Shown here: one piece after another, positions 18,493-27,077 of the stretch
Layout of the letters: each line of letters starts with the position of its first letter
Position numbering within the stretch: position 1 is the stretch's first letter
From: Rhizobium sp. 18065
Lineage (GTDB): Bacteria > Pseudomonadota > Alphaproteobacteria > Rhizobiales > Rhizobiaceae
Reading direction: 5' to 3'
Length of the DNA stretch: 64,000 nucleotides
Assembly: GCF_902706095.1 (NCBI RefSeq)
Contig: NZ_CACSJP010000006.1
Span: 186,001-250,000, forward strand
Notes under the pieces: model-generated
What the model was told of the DNA's origin: nothing
What the model saw: only the letters and a program-made list of their open reading frames with translations
The model's database searches: none
Translations under genes and position numbers: made by a program

Positions 18493-19935
18493 ATGCCTTC
18501 GACCAAACCCCTGATTTTGTGGTTCCGCAAGGATCTGCGTCTCGATGACCATGCGGCGCTGGCAACGGCAGCCGATGAGGGGCGGAGGGTCATTCCCGTT
18601 TATATCCGCGAGCCAGCAGAGGCCGGCACCGGACCGCTGGGGGCCGCCCAGGCATGGTGGCTGCATCACTCCCTCGCCGCCCTTGCCCGGTCGCTCGAGG
18701 CGATCGGTAGCCGGCTGACCTTGCGCAGCGGTCCGGCCGGACGGGTGCTGGACCAGCTTATCGACGAGACGGGTGCAGCCAGCGTCTACTGGAACCGCCG
18801 CTATGATCCGCCGGGCATTGCCATCGACAAGGCGATCAAGGCGCGACTGACCGAGGACGGCCTTGTCATTCGCACCTTTGCCGGCCAGATCCTGCATGAA
18901 CCAACCCGCCTGACAACCGGCGCCGGCACCAATTTCAGGGTCTACACACCATTCTGGAAGGCGCTCGAAAGCTCTGGCGAACCGCGCGAGCCCGCCCCTG
19001 CGCCGACCTCGCTCATCTCACCGCCGTTCTGGCCAGACAGCGAACCGCTCGACAGCTGGGCCCTGCTTCCGACCAAACCCAACTGGGCGGCGGAATTTTC
19101 CGAGATATGGCAACCGGGCGAAGCCGGCGCGCTCGAGCGGCTCGATACGTTTATCGAAAACGGCCTTACCGGCTACCGGAGCCTGCGCGACTTCCCTGCC
19201 CGGCCGAACACGTCGATGCTCTCCCCCCATCTGGCGCTCGGCGAGATCTCGCCGGCCCGGATCTGGCATGCAACACGCGGCCTTGCCGGGCGTTTCGCCT
19301 CCGAAGACATTATCCATTTCCGCAAGGAAGTGGTCTGGCGCGACTTCTCCTACCACCTGCTGTTTCATTTCCCCGACCTGAAATCAAAGAACTGGAATTC
19401 GAAATTCGACGCCTTCCCGTGGCGTTCGGCGCCGGATCTCTTGAAAAAATGGCAGCGCGGCGAGACCGGTTACCCGATCGTCGATGCCGGCATGCGCCAG
19501 CTCTGGCGCCACGGCTATATGCACAACCGGGTGCGGATGATCGCCGCCTCGTTCCTGATCAAGGACCTGATGATCGACTGGCGCGAGGGCGAGCGCTGGT
19601 TCCGCGACACGCTGGTCGATGCCGATCCGGCCTCGAACGCCGCCAGCTGGCAATGGGTCGCCGGATCCGGCGCCGACGCATCGCCCTTCTTCCGCATCTT
19701 CAATCCGATCACCCAGGGCGAAAAATTCGACGTCGAAGGTCACTATATACGGACCTTCGTGCCGGAACTGAAGGATATGCCCGACGCCTTTATCCACCGG
19801 CCGTTCGAGGCGCCGCTTCTGGTGTTGAAAGAGGCCGGCGTGATCCTGGGCGAGACCTATCCCAACCCGATCGTCGACCACAAACGGGCGCGCGACGAGG
19901 CGCTGGCGGCCTTGCAGGGGCTGAAGGGGGAGTGA
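18493..19935 (+). CDS. phrB: Deoxyribodipyrimidine photo-lyase
   Basis: A 480-residue photolyase/cryptochrome family enzyme that uses FAD and a light-harvesting cofactor to split cyclobutane pyrimidine dimers. The N-terminal Rossmann-type domain opens PLILWFRKDLRLDDHAALA. The FAD domain carries the family segments WRSAPDLLKKWQRGETGYPI, VDAGMRQLWRHGYMHNR, and NAASWQWVAGSGADASPFFR with IFNP. Length is normal. The ATG at 18493 is 24 bases from the nearest GGAGG, which sits better for a short out-of-frame ORF starting at 18480 (see findings). Confidence 0.95.
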   Translation: MPSTKPLILWFRKDLRLDDHAALATAADEGRRVIPVYIREPAEAGTGPLGAAQAWWLHHSLAALARSLEAIGSRLTLRSGPAGRVLDQLIDETGAASVYWNRRYDPPGIAIDKAIKARLTEDGLVIRTFAGQILHEPTRLTTGAGTNFRVYTPFWKALESSGEPREPAPAPTSLISPPFWPDSEPLDSWALLPTKPNWAAEFSEIWQPGEAGALERLDTFIENGLTGYRSLRDFPARPNTSMLSPHLALGEISPARIWHATRGLAGRFASEDIIHFRKEVVWRDFSYHLLFHFPDLKSKNWNSKFDAFPWRSAPDLLKKWQRGETGYPIVDAGMRQLWRHGYMHNRVRMIAASFLIKDLMIDWREGERWFRDTLVDADPASNAASWQWVAGSGADASPFFRIFNPITQGEKFDVEGHYIRTFVPELKDMPDAFIHRPFEAPLLVLKEAGVILGETYPNPIVDHKRARDEALAALQGLKGE

Positions 19936-20027
19936 GGGGGGCGATCCTGTGTCCAGTTCACTGCATCCATCGAGAGCGGATATGTAAACCGACGCTGACC
20001 TCCGAGTGGGCCTGAACGCGACAACAC

Positions 20028-20055
20028 TTGCCTCCTGTACTCAATCAGGTACAAT
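20028..20055 (+). promoter_or_regulatory. Promoter and operator of the yefM-yoeB pair
   Basis: TTGCCT at 20028-20033 and TACAAT at 20050-20055 with a 16-bp spacer make a good -35/-10 pair. An inverted repeat TGTAC (20036-20040) / GTACA (20049-20053) overlaps the spacer and -10 element, as expected for an autorepressed YefM operator, whose known motif contains TGTACA. Confidence 0.65.
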
Positions 20056-20061
20056 ACACCC

Positions 20062-20316
20062 ATGAAAACCACATCCTACAGCGACCTTCGCAAGAACCTG
20101 GCCTCCCTACTCGACAGTGTGACGGAGGACCGGACGCCCGTCCTGATTACCCGTGATCGCGGCAAGCCTGCCGCCGTTCTGATGTCGGTGGAGGATTTCG
20201 CGTCCTATGAGGAAACGCAGCATCTGTTGAAGAGCCCCCGCAACGCGGAACGCCTGCTCGAAGCGGTGCGCGAACTTGATGAAGGTCAGGGCGAAGCGCG
20301 CGAGCTTTCGGAGTGA
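20062..20316 (+). CDS. yefM: Antitoxin, YefM/Phd family
   Basis: An 84-residue antitoxin starting MKTTSYSDLRKNLASLLDSV, the DNA-binding Phd/YefM N-terminus, with VLITRDRGKPAAVLMSVEDF typical of the family. The C-terminal acidic helix (ERLLEAVRELDEGQGEARE) should wrap the toxin. It both neutralises YoeB and represses its own operon. The stop overlaps the toxin start (GTGA). No Shine-Dalgarno precedes the ATG; the predicted transcription start falls at or next to it. Confidence 0.93.
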   Translation: MKTTSYSDLRKNLASLLDSVTEDRTPVLITRDRGKPAAVLMSVEDFASYEETQHLLKSPRNAERLLEAVRELDEGQGEARELSE

Positions 20317-20567
20317 AGCTCGTTTTTCATGCGCGGGCCTGGGAGGACTACCTGAATTGGCAGTCCACCGATGCGAAAATGCTGGCGCGCGTCAATCAAC
20401 TGATCAAGGAAGCCTGCCGATCACCATTTCAGGGCATCGGCAAACCGGAACCGCTGCGGGGCGAACTGCGCGGCTGGTGGTCGCGGCGGATCGACCAGGA
20501 GCATCGGCTCGTCTATCGCCCGACGGAAGACGGGCTCCTGATCGCGCAATGCCGGCATCATTACTGA
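20313..20567 (+). CDS. yoeB: Toxin, YoeB family mRNA interferase
   Basis: An 84-residue RelE-superfamily ribosome-dependent endoribonuclease. It contains the YoeB hallmarks GKPEPLRGELRGWWSRRIDQ and EHRLVYRP, and ends CRHHY, matching the usual C-terminal histidine/tyrosine. The catalytic set expected for YoeB (Glu, Arg, C-terminal His/Tyr) is present, so the toxin looks intact. Translation starts at GTG 20313, overlapping the antitoxin stop by 4 bases, which couples toxin to antitoxin translation. Confidence 0.93.
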   Translation: MKLVFHARAWEDYLNWQSTDAKMLARVNQLIKEACRSPFQGIGKPEPLRGELRGWWSRRIDQEHRLVYRPTEDGLLIAQCRHHY

Positions 20568-20737
20568 ACCACTTTGCGACGAAGAAAAGTAGTCGGTTCG
20601 ACCGCCCTGCGAACTCAACCCCAGAACGTATATTCCCCTCCTCCTGCCCTAGCGCGAAAAGCCATTCCTTGCCTTTGTCTGCCCCCGGGCGGAAAACACC
20701 GGTTCAATCCCGCGCAGACCGCTTCGCCCACACAATC

Positions 20738-20808
20738 TTGTCCAGAAGGACAAAATCGCATGGGCGTGCGCTTTCCATTCTGCCGCAATTGGTTCTAGTG
20801 TCCGGACA
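20738..20808. promoter_or_regulatory. Two related inverted repeats upstream of cysK
   Basis: TTGTCC-AGAA-GGACAA (20738-20753) and the perfect palindrome TGTCCGGACA (20799-20808) share TGTCC/GGACA half-sites and lie 19 to 89 bp upstream of cysK. They are candidate operator sites; the regulator is unknown. Confidence 0.45.
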
Positions 20809-20826
20809 AAGAGAAGGCAGATATTC

Positions 20827-21864
20827 ATGGCATTTCATCCCTCCGTCCTCGAAGCGATCGGCAATACGCCGCTGATCCGGCTGAAGGGTGCCTCGCAGGC
20901 GACCGGCTGCACCATTCTCGGCAAGGCCGAGTTCCTGAACCCCGGCCAGTCGGTCAAGGATCGCGCCGCCCTGTTCATCATTCGCGACGCTGAAAAGCGT
21001 GGCCTGCTGCGGCCCGGCGGCGTGATCGTCGAGGGCACCGCCGGCAATACCGGCATCGGCCTGACCCTGGTTGCCAAGGCGCTCGGCTACCGCACCGTGA
21101 TCGTCATCCCGGAAACCCAGAGCCAGGAAAAGAAGGACGCGCTCAGGCTGCTCGGTGCCGAGCTGGTCGAGGTGCCCGCGGTTCCCTACAAGAACCCGAA
21201 CAACTACGTGAAGATTTCCGGCCGGCTGGCAGCCCAGCTTGCCAAGAGCGAGCCGAATGGCGCGATCTGGGCCAACCAGTTCGACAACACGGTCAATCGC
21301 GATGCCCATATCGCCACCACGGCGCGGGAAATCTTCGAGCAGACCGGTGGCGCCGTCGATGGCTTCATCTGCGCCGTCGGTTCGGGCGGTACGCTGGCCG
21401 GAACCGGGATCGGCCTGCGCAATCTCAAGCCCGAAGTGAAGATCGGCCTTGCCGATCCGCTCGGTGCGGCACTCTACGAATTCTACAAGAACGGAGAGCT
21501 GAAATCGTCTGGCTCCTCGATCACCGAAGGCATCGGCCAGGGCCGGATCACCGCCAATCTCGAAGGCTTCACGCCGGATCATGCCTATCAGATCCCGGAT
21601 TCCCAGGCGCTCGACATCGTCTTCGATCTGGTCGAAAACGAAGGCCTGTGCCTGGGCGGTTCGTCGGGCATCAATATTGCCGGCGCCATGCGGCTTGCGA
21701 AAGATCTCGGCCCCGGCCATACGATCGTGACAATCCTGTGCGACTATGGCAACCGCTACCAGTCGAAGCTGTTCAATCCGGACTTCCTGCGCTCCAAGGC
21801 GCTGCCGGTGCCGGGCTGGATGGAAACGCGTGCCGATTTCGACCTGCCTTTTGAAACTGCCTGA
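20827..21864 (+). CDS. cysK: Cysteine synthase A
   Basis: A 345-residue PLP enzyme that forms cysteine from O-acetylserine and sulfide. The PLP lysine is Lys44 in NPGQSVKDRAA; the substrate loop EGTAGNTGIGLT and the phosphate-binding GSGGTLAG follow. It is slightly longer than CysK of E. coli, with a C-terminal tail beginning FNPDFLRSKALPVPGWM, which is typical of a branch found in alphaproteobacteria. First gene of cysK-alaX-sseA/GNAT (8-bp and 21-bp gaps). Confidence 0.93.
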   Translation: MAFHPSVLEAIGNTPLIRLKGASQATGCTILGKAEFLNPGQSVKDRAALFIIRDAEKRGLLRPGGVIVEGTAGNTGIGLTLVAKALGYRTVIVIPETQSQEKKDALRLLGAELVEVPAVPYKNPNNYVKISGRLAAQLAKSEPNGAIWANQFDNTVNRDAHIATTAREIFEQTGGAVDGFICAVGSGGTLAGTGIGLRNLKPEVKIGLADPLGAALYEFYKNGELKSSGSSITEGIGQGRITANLEGFTPDHAYQIPDSQALDIVFDLVENEGLCLGGSSGINIAGAMRLAKDLGPGHTIVTILCDYGNRYQSKLFNPDFLRSKALPVPGWMETRADFDLPFETA

Positions 21865-21872
21865 GGACTAGC

Positions 21873-22610
21873 ATGCCGACCACCGCTCTTTATCGCGACG
21901 ATTTCTATCTCTCGACATGCGAAGCGGTGGTGACGGCTATCCACGACGATGGCGGCATCGAACTCGACCAGACCTGTTTTTATGCCACCTCCGGCGGCCA
22001 GCCCGGGGATCTGGGCTTTCTGGAACGGCAGGACGGCAGCCGCATCGATATTGCACTGACGCGCCATGGCGAGACCAAGGACGTCATCCTGCACCAGCCG
22101 GCCGAGGGCCAGCCGTCACCAGCACTCGGCGAAACCCTGGTCCTGCATATCGACTGGCCGCGACGCTACAAGCTGATGCGCATGCACACCGCCTGCCATC
22201 TGCTTTCCGTCGTCTGTCCGTTTCCGATCACCGGTGCTGCCGTCGGCGAAGAGGAAAGCCGCGTCGATTTCGACATGTCGGAGACGATCGACAAGGATCA
22301 GGTCACAGCCGAGCTGATGAAGCTGGTCGCGGAAAACCACCCGGTTTATCTGCAATGGATCACCGACGCCGAGCTGATCGCCAATCCCGGAATCGTCAAG
22401 TCGAAGAATGTCCGCCCGCCTGTCGGGCTCGGCCGGGTCAGCCTCGTCGCGATCGGCGAGAACTCCGCCGTTGACAGCCAGCCCTGCGGCGGCACACATG
22501 TTTCGGAGACCCAGGAGGTCGGCGCGATTCATATCGCCAAAATCGAGAAAAAGGGCAAGGAGAACCGCCGGTTCCGCATCCGCTTTGGTGTTCCGGAGGT
22601 CTCCGCCTGA
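21873..22610 (+). CDS. Alanyl-tRNA editing protein AlaX
   Basis: A 245-residue free-standing homologue of the AlaRS editing domain, which deacylates Ser- or Gly-tRNA-Ala. The zinc-binding residues are visible: HTACH in MRMHTACHLLS and C/H in SQPCGGTHVSE. The N-terminal part (FYATSGGQPGDLGFLERQDG) is the AlaRS-like beta-barrel, making this an AlaX-M type protein. It starts 8 bp after cysK, so co-transcription is expected; a link between cysteine/serine pools and mischarging is possible but is inference. Confidence 0.93.
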   Translation: MPTTALYRDDFYLSTCEAVVTAIHDDGGIELDQTCFYATSGGQPGDLGFLERQDGSRIDIALTRHGETKDVILHQPAEGQPSPALGETLVLHIDWPRRYKLMRMHTACHLLSVVCPFPITGAAVGEEESRVDFDMSETIDKDQVTAELMKLVAENHPVYLQWITDAELIANPGIVKSKNVRPPVGLGRVSLVAIGENSAVDSQPCGGTHVSETQEVGAIHIAKIEKKGKENRRFRIRFGVPEVSA

Positions 22611-22631
22611 AACAAGGTACGGGAGAACAGC

Positions 22632-24065
22632 ATGTCCGGGGAAAGAAGCCGTTTCGTCGTCTCAGCAGACTGGGTCGAAAAGCATCTCGGGGCTCCCGAA
22701 TTCAAGCTTGTCGACGCATCCTGGTATCTGCCGGCCCATAATCGCAATGGCGCTGCCGAATATGCGAGCGGTCATATTCCCGGCGCCGTGTTCTTCGATC
22801 AGGACGTGATCGCCGACAAAAGCACCAGTCTTCCGCATTCCCTGCCCTCGCCGGCCTTCTTTGCCGATGCCGTCGGCCAGCTCGGGATTGCCGCAACCGA
22901 CACCATTGTCGTCTATGACGGGCCGGGCTTTTTCTCGGCGCCGCGCGTCTGGTGGATGTTCCGCGTCATGGGCGCACAGCGCGTCTATGTGCTCGACGGC
23001 GGGCTCGACGGCTGGAAAGCCGACGGCCGCAAGCTGGAAATCGACCTGCCCGAGCCGGAGCCTGTGACGTTTGACACCCATTTCGACCGCGCCCGGATCA
23101 CCTCGTTCGACCAGATGTCGGCCATCGCCGACAATGGCGACCGGCAGATTGCCGATGCGCGCCCGGCCGGCCGCTTTACCGGCGAGGAGCCGGAGCCACG
23201 CGAGGGCATGCGCTCAGGCCATATGCCGGGTGCGCGCAGCGTGCCGGCATCGATGCTGGCTGAAAACGGCCGCCTGAAGGATCTCGCCACCCTGCGCTCG
23301 ATCTTCACCAATGCCGGGATCGACCTGTCCCAGCCGGTTGTGACCAGCTGTGGATCCGGCGTGACGGCTGCGGTCGTCACGCTTGCCCTGGAATCGCTCG
23401 GCCATACCGACAATTCGCTCTATGACGGTTCCTGGTCGGAATGGGGCTCCAAGACCGACACACCGGTGACGACGGGTGCAGCCGAACCCCTGACGTCAAG
23501 GACCGAAGGGCCGCTGACCGCCCATGTCACCCGTCTCGAAATGACGGCACCGCCGAAGTCCAGTCTGCCGGTGCCGGTCAATATCCAGACGGCGATCATG
23601 CGTACCCAGGAAATCCCGCTCGCCTTCTACCGCTTCCTGCATCGCCAGGTCGGTGCGCGCTGGCACTGGTACGAGCGCCTGCGCATGACCGACGACGCGC
23701 TGAAGGCGATCATCCACGATCCGAAGGTCTCGATCTCGGTTCTCTACGTGAACGGCGCGCCGGCCGGCTTCTATGAACTGTCGCAAGAAAACGAAAAGCT
23801 GGTCGAATTGTCCTATTTCGGCCTGTTCGAATACGGCCTGGGTCTCGGCATCGGCAAGTGGTTCCTGCTGCAGGCGCTCTATGCCGCCTGGACGAGCAAT
23901 CCGGACAAGGTGACGGTCACGACCAATTCGCTCGACCATCCGCGCGCGTTGCAGCTCTACCAGCAGTTCGGCTTTTCACCGGTCGAGACATTCAACGCGC
24001 TGGTCGAGCCGATGACCGAGCAGGAATTGCTGCAATTGATGAAGCGCGACGGCGCGACGTTCTGA
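22632..24065 (+). CDS. sseA: 3-mercaptopyruvate sulfurtransferase fused to a GNAT acetyltransferase
   Basis: A 477-residue two-part protein. Residues 1-285 are two tandem rhodanese domains; the second contains the sulfur-carrying Cys240 in SCGSGVTAA, the CG[S/T]GVT form of mercaptopyruvate sulfurtransferases. From about 295 to 470 is a GNAT domain with LPVPVNIQTAIMRTQEIP, YVNGAPAGFYELS, LGLGIGKWFLLQALYAAW (acetyl-CoA loop region) and HPRALQLYQQFGF. The junction reads through TGAAEPLTSRTEGPLTAHVT with no stop or start signal, so the fusion appears genuine if the sequence is correct. A sulfur-transfer activity plus acetylation in one chain is unusual; partners unknown. RBS GGGAGAA precedes the ATG. 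Confidence 0.88.
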   Translation: MSGERSRFVVSADWVEKHLGAPEFKLVDASWYLPAHNRNGAAEYASGHIPGAVFFDQDVIADKSTSLPHSLPSPAFFADAVGQLGIAATDTIVVYDGPGFFSAPRVWWMFRVMGAQRVYVLDGGLDGWKADGRKLEIDLPEPEPVTFDTHFDRARITSFDQMSAIADNGDRQIADARPAGRFTGEEPEPREGMRSGHMPGARSVPASMLAENGRLKDLATLRSIFTNAGIDLSQPVVTSCGSGVTAAVVTLALESLGHTDNSLYDGSWSEWGSKTDTPVTTGAAEPLTSRTEGPLTAHVTRLEMTAPPKSSLPVPVNIQTAIMRTQEIPLAFYRFLHRQVGARWHWYERLRMTDDALKAIIHDPKVSISVLYVNGAPAGFYELSQENEKLVELSYFGLFEYGLGLGIGKWFLLQALYAAWTSNPDKVTVTTNSLDHPRALQLYQQFGFSPVETFNALVEPMTEQELLQLMKRDGATF

Positions 24066-24071
24066 CATGTG

Positions 24072-24115
24072 CGGCAGCACCCGCTTCGTCGCGACCGGCG
24101 AAGCGGGTGCTGCCG
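24072..24115. terminator. Bidirectional hairpin between convergent genes
   Basis: A perfect 17-bp stem, CGGCAGCACCCGCTTCG with its exact complement, and a 10-nt loop, filling the 50-bp gap between the stops of the sseA/GNAT and DUF4344 genes. Confidence 0.8.
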
Positions 24116-25027
24116 TTACTGATCGGATGCCGCCGCCTTGAGTGCGGACACCATGCCACCCTTTACGTCAGCGGGCGCCTGCGCCTGCGGCTCGCCGTCC
24201 GGTGAAGACGACGCGCGGTTTTCCTCGAAATACTGGCTGACCAGATCGGCGTGATGCGCGGCGAACTCGTAGCAGAACGTGATCTCGCGGGCCGCAGGAT
24301 CCCAGAATGCATTGATCACCCCGCAGGTCTTGGCCGTCACCTTGATGCCATCGGGAATGTTGTATCCCTCGCCAAAGGTCGCCGAGATCGCTTCGAGTAC
24401 CTGGCCCTCTTTCAGCATGTCTTCGATATATTGCAGATCGTCGCCGGCCGGCTCGTAGGTGACGGTAAAATTCGAGGTCTTGCTGTCGTCGACATAAGGA
24501 TCGAGCACGCCCCACCAACTGTCGCGCGTCTGCGCGTATTCGTCGACGCACTCCTCCCGGCGATCCTGCGGAAATTCGAGAGAATCGATGAACGCCTTGA
24601 AATATTCGGGATCCTTGCCCGACATCATGCAGACCAGCGCATAGGCGCGCTGCTTGTTCAGGCCGTGCGTGCCCTGGAAATCCGCCTCTTCGAGCCCTTG
24701 CGCATTCGCCGCATCGATCAGGAACCAGCCATCGGCCGCGTCCTGCATCGCCGCCCGCAACTCCTCGTCCTCGCTCTCCAGCAGCATCACCGAGGACAAG
24801 CCGTCGACGGCATCCTCTTCGCGGCCGAGAACCGGCAAGCCGAGTTCCGAGACCAGCATGTGGCCCCCTTCATGGAAGAGGACGAAGATCGCGTTGTTGA
24901 CCACGTATTTGCGGCCCTCAGTGATCTCCTCCTGGGTCAGATCCGCCTTTGCCGAACCCGCCGGCATGGCGAAGAATGCGGCGCAAGCGCCGCCGAGCGC
25001 GATCAGCGCAGTGGTAAAATGTCTCAT
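24116..25027 (-). CDS. Secreted DUF4344 metallopeptidase-like protein
   Basis: A 303-residue protein with a signal peptide (MRHFTTALIALGGACAAFFA, cleavage near SAKA) and a zincin-type HExxH motif His52-Glu53-Gly-Gly-His56 in VLFHEGGHMLVSELGLPVLG. The arrangement, with the following EEDAVDGLS, is the DUF4344 signature (putative metallopeptidase). Later cysteines (about six) may form disulfides in the periplasm. The C-terminal tail is low complexity (SSSPDGEPQAQAPADV). No substrate can be inferred. Convergent with sseA and divergent from DUF1203. Confidence 0.85.
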   Translation of the reverse strand: MRHFTTALIALGGACAAFFAMPAGSAKADLTQEEITEGRKYVVNNAIFVLFHEGGHMLVSELGLPVLGREEDAVDGLSSVMLLESEDEELRAAMQDAADGWFLIDAANAQGLEEADFQGTHGLNKQRAYALVCMMSGKDPEYFKAFIDSLEFPQDRREECVDEYAQTRDSWWGVLDPYVDDSKTSNFTVTYEPAGDDLQYIEDMLKEGQVLEAISATFGEGYNIPDGIKVTAKTCGVINAFWDPAAREITFCYEFAAHHADLVSQYFEENRASSSPDGEPQAQAPADVKGGMVSALKAAASDQ

Positions 25028-25211
25028 GGAATGCCCCGACCCCGTTCAGCTGGCCCCTCTTGCTGGCTCGACGCTAGCCGAAACAGCATAGCCAAGAGAA
25101 TCTCCATTTTTGGTGAATGTCGCATCGACTCGCAAGAAACGGGTGGAACGGGCCGGCGGCACTTCGCATGATGCGCGCACATATCCGCAAAACCATCAGC
25201 GAGAGACAACC

Positions 25212-25679
25212 ATGACCCTGCGCTTCACCGCCATTCCCACCGATGAACTGATGGCATATCAGGCCGGCGCGCCGGATGCCTATGGTCTTGTTCCCGAAAC
25301 GCGGCAATCGCCGGGCGGCAGCTATCCGTGTCGCCATTGCCTCGGCTTGATCGAGGAAGGCGAGCCCTATCTGACACTTGCCTATCGCCCGTTTCCGAGC
25401 CTGCAGCCCTATGCCGAGACCGGACCGATCTTCCTGCATGCAGCCCCCTGCACACGCTATGCCGCGAGCGAGATCCTGCCACCGATGCTGGAAAGCCCGG
25501 ACTATATCGTGCGCGGCTACGGTGCCGACGATCGCATTGTCTATGGAACGGGTGCCGTAACGCCAACGATCGCGATGGCCGACCGTGCCCGGGAATTGCT
25601 TGCCGATCCGGCGATTGCCTATGTGCATGTGCGCTCGGCACGCAACAATTGCTATCAGTGCCGGATCGAGCGCAGCTGA
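25212..25679 (+). CDS. DUF1203 family protein
   Basis: A 155-residue cytosolic protein of the DUF1203 family, recognisable from PCRHCLGLIEEGEPYLTLAYRP at about 37-58, FLHAAPCTRY and VRSARNNCYQCRIERS at the end. The pairs of cysteines could bind metal. The start at 25212 follows GAGAGA; the longer frame from 25110 runs into the divergent promoter. Function of the family is not established. Confidence 0.85.
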   Translation: MTLRFTAIPTDELMAYQAGAPDAYGLVPETRQSPGGSYPCRHCLGLIEEGEPYLTLAYRPFPSLQPYAETGPIFLHAAPCTRYAASEILPPMLESPDYIVRGYGADDRIVYGTGAVTPTIAMADRARELLADPAIAYVHVRSARNNCYQCRIERS

Positions 25680-25704
25680 CAGGACCGGCGGCAGCGGCCC
25701 CATA

Positions 25705-25735
25705 GAAAAGGCCGGCCGATGATACGGCCGGCCCA
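25705..25735 (-). terminator. Terminator after ald
   Basis: Perfect 9-bp stem GGCCGGCCG / CGGCCGGCC with a 6-nt loop and TTTTC on the minus strand, about 70 bp after the ald stop. Confidence 0.8.
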
Positions 25736-25802
25736 ATTGGCCGCGTTCAATCAAACGCTGCGGACGTCACGCAAGGTAAGGTGACTGGAGAGATCCTAGC
25801 CC

Positions 25803-26921
25803 TTACGCAACGTTAAGCAGCGATTCTGCGGCGAATGCCGGATATCCGAGCGCCTCAGCCACCGGCTTGTTGGTAATGCGACCCTTGTGCACATTCAGGC
25901 CATTGCGCAGATGGCGATCCTCGGCAATCGCCCGCATTCCATGATCGGCCAGCGCCAGACCATGGACCAGCGTCGCATTGTTCAGCGCATGAGCAGAGGT
26001 GACCGGAACAGCACCCGGCATGTTGGCCACACAGTAATGCACGACCCCGTCGACCTCATAGGTCGGGTCGGAATGGGTCGTGGCATGCGAGGTCTCGAAG
26101 CAGCCGCCTTGGTCGATGGCGACATCGACAATGACTGCGCCCTTCTTCATGCCTGTCAGCATTTCCCGCGTCACCAGCTTGGGCGCTGCCGCGCCCGGGA
26201 TCAACACCGCGCCGATGACGAGATCGGCGGAAAAGACTTCCTGCTCGAGCGCATCGATCGTCGAATAGACGGTATGGATCCGGCCGGCAAAAAGGTCGTC
26301 AAGCTGGCGCAGCCGCGGCAAGGAACGGTCGAGAATGGTCACATCGGCACCAAGTCCGACAGCCATGCGGGCGGCATGCAGGCCGACGACGCCGCCACCG
26401 ATGACGGTGACCTTGGCCGGCAAGACGCCCGGCACGCCACCAAGCAGGATGCCGCGGCCGCCATTGGCCTTTTGCAGCGCGGTAGCGCCCGCCTGGATCG
26501 CCAAGCGCCCGGCGACTTCCGACATCGGCGCCAGCAAAGGCAGGCCGCCACGCTCATCGGTCACGGTCTCATAGGCAACCGCGGTGACACCCGATTCGAG
26601 CAGGCCCTTGGTCTGTTCCGGATCCGGCGCCAGATGCAGATAGGTATAGAGAATTTGTCCGTCGCGCAGCTGCACCCATTCGGATGGCTGCGGTTCCTTG
26701 ACCTTGACGATCATGTCGGACTTTTCGAACACGTCCTTGGCAGAGGCGGCAATCCTTGCGCCGGCCGCGATATAGGCATGATCGTCTGCGCCAATGCCGG
26801 CGCCGGCACCCGTTTCAATCAGAACGTCGTGACCATGCGCCACGTATTCGCGCACCGCTCCAGGCGTCAGCCCAACACGATATTCATGGTTTTTGATTTC
26901 CTTCGGGCAACCGACACGCAT
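25803..26921 (-). CDS. ald: Alanine dehydrogenase
   Basis: A 372-residue NAD-dependent enzyme interconverting L-alanine and pyruvate plus ammonium. Features include [20 protein letters not shown] at the start, the catalytic-region Lys in IVKVKEPQP, the Rossmann glycine motif [15 protein letters not shown] and the [15 protein letters not shown] helix. AGAGGA lies nine bases from the ATG. It is divergent from an Lrp/AsnC regulator, the normal arrangement for aldR-ald, so it is probably alanine-inducible. A hairpin terminator follows. Confidence 0.96.
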   Translation of the reverse strand: MRVGCPKEIKNHEYRVGLTPGAVREYVAHGHDVLIETGAGAGIGADDHAYIAAGARIAASAKDVFEKSDMIVKVKEPQPSEWVQLRDGQILYTYLHLAPDPEQTKGLLESGVTAVAYETVTDERGGLPLLAPMSEVAGRLAIQAGATALQKANGGRGILLGGVPGVLPAKVTVIGGGVVGLHAARMAVGLGADVTILDRSLPRLRQLDDLFAGRIHTVYSTIDALEQEVFSADLVIGAVLIPGAAAPKLVTREMLTGMKKGAVIVDVAIDQGGCFETSHATTHSDPTYEVDGVVHYCVANMPGAVPVTSAHALNNATLVHGLALADHGMRAIAEDRHLRNGLNVHKGRITNKPVAEALGYPAFAAESLLNVA

Positions 26922-27077
26922 TCAGCGTTCCTCTCCATTTCGGCGGCAAAGCCGCTATTCAACACGGCTTGAATTGAACCATTCTTGCTTGCGAATGTCC
27001 TTGCAAAATGGGTTTGCCAGCCATGCAACTTTCGCAGATAATTGCGTCATATTGATATATCTTGAGGAATTATTCGA

